Part shown: one piece after another, positions 32,601 to 44,369 of the stretch
Layout: each line of letters starts with the position of its first letter
How positions within the stretch are numbered: the first letter of the stretch is position 1
NCBI GenBank assembly: GCA_037951105.1
Contig: JBAMJV010003144.1
Span: 1-64,000 of the forward strand
Origin: Echinarachnius parma
Taxonomy: Eukaryota > Echinodermata > Echinoidea > Clypeasteroida > Echinarachniidae
Direction of reading: 5' to 3'
DNA length: 64,000 nucleotides
Notes under the pieces: model-generated
The model's database searches: none
What the model was told of the DNA's origin: nothing
Seen by the model: only the letters and a program-made list of their open reading frames with translations
Translations under genes and position numbers: made by a program

Positions 32601-35600
32601 ATCGCACTGTCAGTATGAGAGTAGAGGCACCTATCTCAAATGACAGTCAAGCAAACATACAGTATGTCTGCAAATCCCAAGTAAAGGAGGTCACGACTGC
32701 AGACTTCCTTCAGATGATGGAAAAGGACTTCCATGAGATCAATGGTCACGACACCATGTCTCAAGAAGACAAGAAGTTTCTGCAGATCGTTGGCGATGGA
32801 GTCCAACAAAGGGATGACGGCTACTACGAAATGCCTCTCCCTTTCAAGAAAGGTAATCCGATACTCCCAAACAATCGTCGAGCTGCCATGGGTCGACTCA
32901 TAGGGCTCAAGAGTCAGCTCCTAAAACGGCCCAGGTACAAAGACCACTACATGACATTCATGAAGGAGATTCTTGATAGAGGTGACGCAGAAAAGGTTCC
33001 AGCAGGTGAACTGGACATTTCCACCAGTTGGTATATCCCACACCATGGGGTATATCACCCAAAAAAGCCGGACAAAGTCAGAGTTGTATTTGACTGCAGC
33101 GCCCGTTATCAAGGAACTTGTCTAAACGATCACCTTCTACAAGGGCCTGACCTCATCAACCCACTGATAGGAGTCCTGTGCAGGTTTCGGCAGGAACCAA
33201 TCGCCTTCACCTGTGACGTAGAAAAGATGTACCATCAGTTTCGGGTATCAAGGCAACATCAGGACTACCTTCGGTTTCTGTGGTGGGAGGATGGGGATCT
33301 ATCCAAGACCCCAGTGGACTACAGAATGAAAGTCCATCTCTTCGGCGCAACTTCCTCTCCAGGATGTGCCAACTTCGGTTTGAAACAAATCGCCAAAGAC
33401 CACAAGGAAATCAGTGTAGAAGCTGCTGACTTCCTCACAAGAAACTTCTATGTCGATGATGGCCTGAAGTGTGAGTCTACCGAAGAAAATGCCATTAACC
33501 TTATCAAAAAGGCAGTCAGCATGTGTGCACAAGGCAATCTACGTCTGCACAAATTCATATGCAACAATCCACGAGTGACAAGCAGCATTCCAGAGTCGGA
33601 ACGTGCTGCCGGTGCCAAAACAAGCCTAGAACTCGGTCAGCATGAATCGACAGCCATTGAAAGAGCACTCGGCCTACAATGGTGCATAGACTCAGACGAG
33701 TTCTGCTTCAGACTCGCGCTCAAAGACAACCCTCTGACCAGACGTGGGTTACTTGCCACTGTCGCATCCATCTACGATCCTCTGGGTCTGATTGCACCTC
33801 TTGTTCTCGTTGGGAGACTAATCTTGCAGGAGATGTGCAGAAACAAGATGGACTGGGACGATCCTGTACCCGAGGAACTCCGTCCACAATGGGAAAAGTG
33901 GAGACAAGAAATGTTGAAACTGGACTCAATCAAGATCCCTCGTTGCTTCCAACCACAAGACTTTGGAAAGCCAACAGAAGTTGAACTTCACCACTTCTCC
34001 GATGCTTCCTTGTCAGGATATGGCCAATGCTCTTACGTGCGGCTGAAGAACAAAAGTGGTGATGTTCACTGTTCTTTGGTCATGGCAAAAGCACGAGTGT
34101 GCCCTCTGAAACCAACGACGATCCCAAGACTAGAACTCCAGGCAGCTACTTGCTCAGTGAAAATCGCAAATATCCTGAGCAATGAACTTGACTACAAGTC
34201 TGCCAAGCACCACTTCTGGACCGACTCAAAGGTCGTGCTAGGCTACATTCAAAATGAAACAAAGCGTTTCCACATGTTTGTTGCCAACCGCGTAGAACGT
34301 ATTCTCCAGACTTCACGCCCTGAACAGTGGAGCTACGTAGCCAGCGCTGAGAATCCAGCAGATCATGCATCTCGTGGATTGACAACGGAAGAGATGTTGT
34401 CGTCAAACTGGCTAACAGGACCTTCATTTCTTTGGGAGAGTGAGATTTCTCCTCAAGAGATCACTGCCGAAGTCTCTGCAGACGATGTTGAAGTGAAATC
34501 CGCCACAGTTCATGCAACACAGGCAAAGAACTTCACATCCTTTGAAGCCAGATTGACTCGGTTCTCAAGCCTACAGAATGCACTAACTGCAGTCGCAGTG
34601 ATAGTGAAGTGCTGCTACAGACGAAAAGGATTGCGCATTGATGAAATAGAATCAAAGCAAGTTGCAGAGAGGAATCTCATCCGAGCAATCCAAAAAGAAG
34701 CCTTTCACGACGAAAGAAAACAGATCAAAATGGGCTGCTCAACCATTTCGAAATGCAACCCATTGAGACAGCTTGACCCGTTCCTCGATGATCACGATCT
34801 GCTACGGGTGGGAGGTCGGTTGAAGAAGGCTGAAATGATGTACGGCGCAAAACATCCTGTCATCCTATCGAAGGAAAGCCACCTCTCAAAACTCATCGTC
34901 TGGCGCTACCATGAGAGAACAGCACATCAGGGAAGAAACATGACCATCAATGCTATTCGCTCGGGTGGATATTGGATCACTGGTTGCAGACGCATTGTCT
35001 CTTCTCTAATCAGCAAATGCATTCACTGCATCAAACATCGAGGCAAGCCGAAAGGACAAAAGGCAGCTGATCTACCACAAGACCGACTAGAACCTTCTCC
35101 CCCTTTCACCTACTGTGGTCTAGACTGCTTTGGACCCTTCATCATCAAAGAAGGACGAAAGGAGTTGAAGCGGTATGGACTCATTCTGACATGCATGTCG
35201 ATGAGAGCTGTGCATATCGAAGTGTTGGACGACATGTCCACAGATGCATTTCTAAATGGATTGAGATGCTTCATCGCAATCCGGGGAAATGTTCGCCTCA
35301 TTCGTTGCGACCAAGGTACAAACTTCATCGGTGCCAAACACGAATTGAAGCAAGCCCTACGTGAACTGGATGGAGATCAAGTAGCAACCCAACTCCTGAA
35401 ACTTGATTGTGAATTCAAGTTGAATCCCCCCTCTTCAAGTCACATGGGAGGAGTCTGGGAAAGGCAAATCAGGAATGTCAGAAATGTTCTCGATGGCATA
35501 CTGGAGCAGTCAGGAACTCAACTCAGTATATCATCTCTTCGAACATTTCTATACGAGGCTATGGCCATCGTCAACAGTCGACCCTTGACTGTTGAGAACT

Positions 35601-38600
35601 TGGAATCTCCAGACGGCCCACTCCCCTTGACTCCAAATCACGTCCTGACTATGAAATCAGGCCTTGTGATGCCTCCACCAGGGAAATTTGTGAAAGAGGA
35701 CCTCTATCTGAGGAAAAGATGGCGACGTGTCCAATACTTGACAAATCTATTCTGGGCTCGATGGAAGAAAGAGTACCTGCATACTCTCCAACCCAGAAAG
35801 ATTTGGACAGAACCGCAACGGAACCTTGAAGTGAACGACATAGTCATACTCAAAGATGAAGGCCTATGCAGAACAGACTGGAGCATTGCTAAGGTTGTTG
35901 AGACGTTCCCCAGCGATGACGGCTTAGTTCGCAAAGTAAAGCTTGTCATGGCAACTCGAGACCTAGACAAGCACGGAAAGCCTCTCCACAAGAGAACTGT
36001 CCTCGAAAGACCTGTTCACAAACTGATCGTCTTGATTCCTAACTCTAAATAGTCGCTTAGTGTGACCTTGATTATTTTTGGTAGTCCTCACATCCCTTTT
36101 CATTGACATCCTAAAATTTTGTTTGATTGTAACATACTTTGTTAGGATCGTACTTTTGATTAATAATTTGAATTGTACTTAAGATAATTGAAAGTAAAGA
36201 AATCACTTGTGATTCTTGGGTGGGAGTGTGGCTGCTGCCAGTGAGATTATGCAATGAATAATGTAGATTGAGCATCGCACGCACTTTGTGTGCTGCATTG
36301 AACGTCCCGAGCCTCCGTGGGCGAGCCTCCGTGGGCGAGCCTTTAGCCCGCACAATCTTTCGTGGTTTTTTAACGCAATTTATTCGCGTGCACTGATTTG
36401 AGTATTGATTATATTGACGCGCATAATTTATATGCGCGCTGAAGATATAGTTCCTCATTTGCAGGCAGATAACTGTTTTTGTATTTAAAGGTTTGATTAT
36501 CTGAATAATTCGAATAACTCTTATAAATGTTATGATTGTTATAACAAGTCAAAACCCTTCTTCCAACGAGACTTCTCCCATATATATTATGTTTAACTCA
36601 ATATGACTTGGGTGTATTAATGCGCCATCGAGTGCTTTTCGCCATTTTGGATTTCGATCCGAGGGATAACATCGTTCAAAAATGCCCTCTTAATTTCGTA
36701 TTTATGCTGCTTTAAGGCAATGATGTCCAGCCAACGAGGTGAGTTTTTACGGAAGAAGTTATCAAGATTTGTTTAATTCTTACTATATGATATGGCGATT
36801 TGTTATAAATGAAACATCGCTAGTTCTCTAACTAATTTATTGTACTGTTGATAAAGAAAGTTACGATGTAGAAATTACATATAAGCAATCGCACACATAA
36901 GCGATTGTACACGTACTCTTGTGAAAAATGGATCGCATTGCCCTTTTGATCCATTTACGTAATTATAACTCATGTGTTAAGTGTCATCCCAAATGATTGT
37001 GAGGATGTTATAAAGCTAATGTTTTAAGCTGTAGTTGTGATGTTGTGATACTGTGTATGTAAGATAAATAATCGTCATTTAGAGTAGAAAATCAATGTTA
37101 GAGCAGTTAAACAACAGTAGTTTGTCTCGTAACTTCCAGACATATTAAACCCGAGAAGTCTTCATTTGATTCGTGTATTGACAAGAGGTTTTATAGTTAA
37201 GCTGAAACATTTCACTAATGTAATGTGTTATGTTCATAAGACACTGATAAACAGTAATTTCACGATTATTTTTTATATCACAAGCCATGTGATTTATGAA
37301 GAAAAGAAACTCATTATAGTGCTAGTGTCAAGAATGTACTCATTGTTATCAAACAACACACTGTATTTCTATGCATTGTTTTTACACACAGTTTTACTGA
37401 GCATTTATTATATTTCTTTGCATTGTTCTTTATATACAGTTTCACGGCACTGTTGTGCGAATAAATACTTCGAACATTCGATTTATTAATCAACATCCGT
37501 TCCAGCGTTGGTACTTTTGTCTTGAGTGGCAGTTACAAATAGAGCATCCATTCATTTAGTCCTGCAGTGGGCACATCTTAAGAGAATGTCCAGGTTTGGC
37601 TGTAGAGTGGAGTGTAGTTCAAAGTCAAACCTGATGGGTTGATCAAATGAATAATGATATATTCCAAAGCTTTTGAACTGTCTTTTCTTTCCAGGATGTA
37701 TGGCATACCACGGGCACAGAGTGAAGATCTACGATACCAACCAGACAGCCTTGGCTGCCGTCCAGACAAACCTGGAAGATGACAAGGACGAACTCCGCAG
37801 GGAGGGGCTCATGACTCATCAAAACTTTTTGGTAAAACATAATAATGTAACATAATATAGCATTTATAGAGTGGCATTATTTTCATAAGTCATCAGGTAC
37901 AGTTCAAGCTCGCGCAAGTACCATGTGCATCATCTCAACTCCCTGGGGAGCATACTAGTCCCAGCTGCTCTACTATATAAGGCACTACAGGCTAATTAGC
38001 ACTCAAATATTAAAGCTCCCATTCATACTACTGGGTAGATAGCAGCAATGTGGATTAAATGCCTTGCAGAGGGACATAAATGCTGGCATATTGGGTTATA
38101 ACTTGGGTCCAGTGATTAGAAGTCAAGTGCTTATCCAATCAACACCTCCACAAATATCTTTACTTATTCTGTTGCCTGCAAGATTTGTACTTCATACATA
38201 GAGAGATAAAGTAAATTGCATATCAGATTTTCAGGCAATGGCCAATGGGTTCATAATATGTGACTTATTTTGAGTACTATTTAACAAATTCAACAGAATG
38301 TGGCTCATGATTTATCCACTTTTTGGGGCAAAATTACTTTAGAAAGATGCTGTAATATTATGGAGGGTTGGTGATTTTAGTTTTGATTAAAATAATACCA
38401 TAATTTTCATCTATAGATCTTCATTATGATATATTTGCATGTAACTTCAAATAGAGTTTGTACATTTTCAAATTTTTGTTTGGAATCTTTTCCTTCAGAG
38501 TGATAACTTGACATCTAATGACTTGTTTTTCCTCAACAACACTTTTTTCCAGACATTTTTCAGCTGTAAGGATCTGTGATAAGTGTTTGGTTGTTTTAAT

Positions 38601-41600
38601 AGGTATGTGATAGAAAGTAGTCTTCTGTCGTGTCCATCATCGACTCACCAAATGCTTGGCCAGGAGGGATATCTAATATCCCTCCTGTTTGCTGCCATGA
38701 GGTCTTGAAAGCAGCACTACTCCTCATGGCATGGGCATTGGAAATGGGTGTGGCACCAGTAGAATGTAGTGATGTGAAGGAATTAGGATTTGAGGAATTA
38801 TCTTTTTCTAGTGTATTTCTTTGTTTAAATTTTTTTTTTTTATAGCATACTTGATGTCTTTGATTTGATTTGTTTTAAAAATAGTTATTGTTATTATTTT
38901 TGTTTACTTCAGGGTCAGGTTCTTTGTCTGAGCAGACTTGATGAAACGGTTGAAGATGCAGAGTTCATCTTTGAGGCAATCATTGAAGACTTGGAGATCA
39001 AGAAGGACTTGTTTGAAAGTAAGGGAACCTTTCAGTGTCATTGTTACTCGTTTAAGAGTTGCTATTTTCTTAACCCATCAAGGACGAGAGCTGTTTTAAG
39101 GCAAAATTGATATTTGTTTTCCTCTACAAATTGGCAACTCCTAATTTTGTTAGACCTTTCATTGACGTAAAAATAGGTGGAAAATATTTAGTAATTAACA
39201 ATTTAAGACAAATATGAAGTGACTTTTCTGCAAGTTGCCAATTTGAATGCCAAAATCTGTTTTTAAAATATCACAATGTGTTGCCAATTTAAGGATTTTC
39301 CTAAATTATAGCGATTTACGCAATAATACAAATCATTACAAAATAACTAAAGTAGATAGAGTAACAAAATAGGACTCTAAAAATAGAGAAATTTATGCTC
39401 TTTCTCCTTCTTGCTGAAGTGTAGGACTACCAACCCACAAATATGTGGGAGTGGGACTCCATCCTTGATGGGTTAAGGGATGCCTGTAAAGAGTCTAACT
39501 CCACGAAAATTACTTGGAGCTTCCTCGTTTCTCTTCTACCGTGTTGTTTAGCTTATGGCAAGAGAAGAATAAAATAGGGTTAGATTGTTTTAAATGCCCC
39601 TTTAGTATGACGATATCTATCATTCAGCTCAAGAGCGTTAATGAACAGTCATAAACCTCATATGCGCATACAGTAATTCGATGTAAAAGCTGACACATAT
39701 TTTCGCTTTTTTAACCAGGAAAGCAGTGTTCTTTTTCAATGAAACTTTCACACATCATTCGGACATATCTTACAATGATTTTGGTAAAGGATTGAAGTCT
39801 CAAATGTCATTTTGGGCAATATCTGACACTTTACAGGTATTCTGTGTTTTCTTTTAGGGCAACTCATAAATACTGAAAACAGGAAATATTTAAAAAATGA
39901 ATTTGTTTAAAAACAAAAATTTGGCCCCCCTCCGGGGTTTCTGCGAGTTTCCAGGAAGGAGGTTCTAAACCCAAAATGTGTTCATCCCAGCATAACTTCA
40001 AGGTTCTCCCTTAAGGGGGCCAGTCTGGTAAAATACAGTGAAATGCAAGTTGATAAAGAATTCTGAATAAATCATTACTTAATAAAGTAAACTCCTATAA
40101 ACCATATATTTCTGGAAAGATGAGACAATGGAGAATCTAAATCTTTTTGAGAAATTTAATTATCTCATTAATTATGCAAATTATATGCAAATTTCACAAG
40201 GACATGAATATTCATCAAATATTTTAGTGCTTGTTCTTTTTGCTAAGTACTTCTGTAATTGTGATTACAATATCAAGGCACTTTTATGTGATTCTGATAG
40301 TACATGGTATGCACAACAATCCTACGACACCGTTTGTATAATTTCCATCATTTACATAAAATTTGCATATTTCAAAGAAAAAACAGAAATACGTATGATT
40401 TTTGTTAATAATTTTGCTTGTGAGGTATGTATGTGCAAAAGCTATCATAGGATTGTTTGTTGTATGAAAACAAATGTTACTGCCAATTTTGAAGTAATTC
40501 TGATGAATATTTTTCAAGTTATAGCATTTTTGGTCTAAAAAACCTTAATTTTGGTAAAACGGAAGTTAATGTAAAACCTATATTTTAACTAGAGCTGAGT
40601 CAAACCGGATATTTTGCATTTCGAATATGAGTCGTGTAAAAACGGTCGGATATCGAATATTCGAAAAAAAAAAAAGAAAAAAAAAAATTTTAAAATAAAT
40701 ATTCTGTCCGTTTTTTTCAATTAGAATCGGCAGTACAGTGTGATGTTAGTGTACAAACTGCTGTCAAGATGAAATACTTTAATATTTCATCATAGATTCT
40801 TCTAAATTTGGCACTTCTAAAAAAAAAAAAAAATTCGTTTTTTTTTTTTTTTCCGGATATTCCTATCCGAAAATTTGTATTCGGTATCCGACCTTCACGG
40901 TCGGATATCGAATAGCCATTCCATTTGACTCAGCTCTAATTTTAACACAGATATATTTCATCGACTACATTATATATATATGTAATTCTGATTTTGGAAG
41001 GAGCACTTTTCGGTGTATTTTAGGGTCGACGCCAATTAATTAAACCTTAATTAAGCACAGAAGTAATTATCTGTACCCCATAAAGTATATTCTGAAAGCT
41101 TACACTTCACAGATTATTTTGATCAGAAAATTTAAAAAATGGATAGATTTTTTTTTTTTACCAGACTGGCCCCCTTAAGCTTTTCGTTTATATGGCCAAC
41201 ATAATACTGATCAGATCTATAGATTCCCACCACTGACTTGTGTTTTGTAGATCCTAATTCGTTGGTGTCCAAAACAAAGCGTTTCTAGTGGCAAAATTAA
41301 ATTTTAGGTGGCCAATGGTACCCGGGCCACTGCTAAGGCCATGAAAAATAAATGGTTGGATTGGCGTAACCCGCCCGCCCCTAAAAATACCGGCGCTAAT
41401 GCACGCCGACCCTAGAAGTTTTTTCTGAATTTTATTTAAAGAATAAAAAATAAAAATAAATAAATAAAAAAATAAAAAATTGCAATAGAATTTGCAATTG
41501 CGATGTGTTATGTGTGTGTTTTTGTGTATTTGTGCGAAGAAAAAAAAGAGAGAAAAAAAAATCCCTACCGACCTACCCTAATTTTTGGTTTCCCTGTTAC

Positions 41601-44337
41601 GCCAATCAAACAAATTTTTTTTTTGGCCTAAGGGAAAGCCCTGAACTTGATGAACCATGCAGTTTTTATTGACTGAGTTAATATCTCAAGAGAAGTGATC
41701 AGTGTTGCCAGAATGCAACCATGTAATAAAAAGGTTCTCCTAATCTTGAAACATTAACCCATTGAGGGCAGGCAGTCTCTGAGTTTGAGGGTTTGAGGCA
41801 TGAGATAATGCGGCCCAGGACAAATGTGTATGTTATGTGAATATTAAAAGGTCTTTATCCTAAGGTTTATTTCTTTAAACTTGAATGTCTGGAACATCAC
41901 TTACAGTTGCACCATATCCTTACTCAGATGTGTACTTTTATGGTATACCGTACAGTTAGTAGCCGGTGTCACACACAATTATCTAGATAATTCACCTACG
42001 TATGTGACAGACATGCTACAAATTATCTAGATACTTGGCTCCAGTGTGACACTGACTTGTATGTAGTATTCTGAACTTGCATGACAAGTAGAGCATTTTG
42101 CACCTTCCTTGTTTTGCAGAAATGACACAAATGTGCAAGCCAGATGCCATTATCGGAAGCAACTCATTGCGATGTCAAATTGAGGACATCGCAGAAAAGG
42201 CAAACTGTAAAGAGGTAGGTATCATCTGATCATCTCAAGATCTATTGCAAGGCTCCAGGGAAAAAATAAAAATTTATACTTTGGGGGCTACTTTTCCAGC
42301 ATGAAAATATAACTGATAGTAATATAGATCTATTTTGCTCTGAACCCTATAATGCAAATTTCAGGGGCTATTTTGAGCATTTGGGGAGCTACTTTACCCT
42401 CTGAGCCCCCTATACATGTTTTCACTGCTACCTATGTAACTAATGCTGTTGTACATGGAAGCAAAGTACCTTTCATTTAAATTTGATTGCTAATGTGAAT
42501 GTTAGTTTTTCTCTTATTTGTAAAGTGCACCAGTGGTGATATTTTAATTACAAGTGAAGTCAAACCTTTGTATAGTGGCCACCTATTAAGAGAAACAAGA
42601 AAAGTGGCCATTGTAGACAGGTGATCTCTATAGGCAGGTTCTCTAACGTTGATTTTCTCTTCAGGGGATCAGTTTGATGGCCACTATAGACAGGGTGGCC
42701 GCTAAGACAGGTTTGACTATATTGTTGCTAATATTATTTTCCTTTCAGAGAATTGAGGTTCCTTCACTCCACACCTGGCCAATTCAATGTATATTTTTGT
42801 ACATGTTAAAGGGACTTAGTAACATTGTCCAAATCCTCAAAATCCAATTGCAATTCTAGCAGTTCCCTCGTACCTTGTTGTATGCGTATTAAAAAAAGAA
42901 GAAAAAAAAGAAAGGTTTTCGGTTTTTCAAATATCCCTTTCGTTAAAAAGATATTTACGATTGAAGTGTTCAGATGTTAAATAATCCACTGGATCGTTAA
43001 AACCGTGTACAAAGTGAGGGCAATGAGTTAGTGATATCACTTTGCATTTTTGCTCATTACTCGGCCATATAACGTCCATTTAACTTGAAATGTTCACACA
43101 ACACCCAGTGGACATATCAGATAACAACAATATACATTGTATCAACCACTCATCACTTTTTGCACATGTCAACTAAGGCTGTAGTAAGTCGGTTATTTGG
43201 AAAACCGGTTAACCGACGGCAAAAACCGGTTAACCGAACGGGTAACCGAAAAAAGAAAAAGAAAAAAAACACAAAAAAACACAAAAAAAAAACAAAAACA
43301 AAAAAAAAACAAATATATATATATATATCTGTCCGTTTTTTTAAATTGGAATCAGCAGGGCAGTGCCATGTTAGTCTACAAACTGCTGTCAAGATGAAAG
43401 CCTTCGGATATCTCATCATCACAAATGATTCTTCTAAATTTGGCCCTACCAGGTCTAATCTATTCATTAATCCTCTTACCATTTGTTTATTTGTTTTGTT
43501 TATTTGTGATACATGTATTTAGCAATAGATTGGCAGGGTTCAACGTGCCATTTTCTGACCGAATCTATAGAATGGGGATGGAAAAAACAAAACAAAAAAA
43601 AAACGAAACCGTGAAAATGAAAAAGTTTTTGCTGATGCCGGTCGGTTAACCGTCGTGTAACCGTTTCACTACAGCCTTAATGTCAACATAGTTACTAGAT
43701 CCCTTTAACAAAGAAAACAAGTACCCTTCATTTGAATGTGATTGCAAATGTGAAAGATTATTTTTCTCTTACCTTTGAAGAGCAATTTTGTTATTACATT
43801 CTTGATTATATTATTTCCCTTTCAGAGAATAATGAACTTGAGGTTCCTTCACCCTGTGTATTCCATACCTGAGGTTGAGATCTCCACTACAAAGCACACT
43901 TCTCCTCAGAACGTTGAGAAAGGTACAATCGGTTTCTAAGATGATTGCGATGATAATGGTTGTGGTGATGATGATTTGAAGAGAAAGTGCAGTACACCAT
44001 ACCAATCGTTGGTTGTTTAGTGTTGTTCCATATTTGATTTTGTCGTTGTTGATAAAAGATTCACTATTGCAGCTTCTGTATTATGGTATGCAGTGGTAGA
44101 GCACCACTGCATATTAGACAGATTCCTCATGTATCTACATTCAAAAGACAATTAAAATCCTTCCTTATTATTTGATTTGTTATATTTAAAAAATACAAAA
44201 AATCTTCTTATATATTTTATGTATTTATTGAACTTGTAGTGCTATGAAAGCGTGTGAACAGGTCTGTATTAAGAAACCTTTGATATTATTATTATTAATT
44301 TTAATATAATTATTAATAATATTATTATTATTATTAT

Positions 44338-44369
<32 letters not shown>

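Larger units (their letters stand above)
27325..37537 (+). mobile_element. Full-length BEL/Pao LTR retrotransposon
   Basis: 10,213 bp, bounded by two LTRs of equal length and by the 5-bp target duplication AATAG (27320-27324 and 37538-37542). A leader of about 1.4 kb precedes a single gag-pol frame with no stop. The domain order (gag, protease, reverse transcriptase, RNase H, integrase, DUF5641-type tail) is that of the BEL/Pao superfamily. No envelope frame is present. It lies in sense orientation in intron 1 of the dehydrogenase-RING gene. I see no difference between the LTRs on side-by-side reading, so the insertion is young and the element may still be active. Confidence 0.96.

Noticed and set aside
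40128..40538. A 136-codon frame as a transposase remnant
   Set aside because: No DDE or zinc-finger motif; sits in AT-rich MITE interior.
43085..43522. Lys-rich 145-codon frame
   Set aside because: Created by an A-rich low-complexity stretch inside a nested hAT-type MITE.
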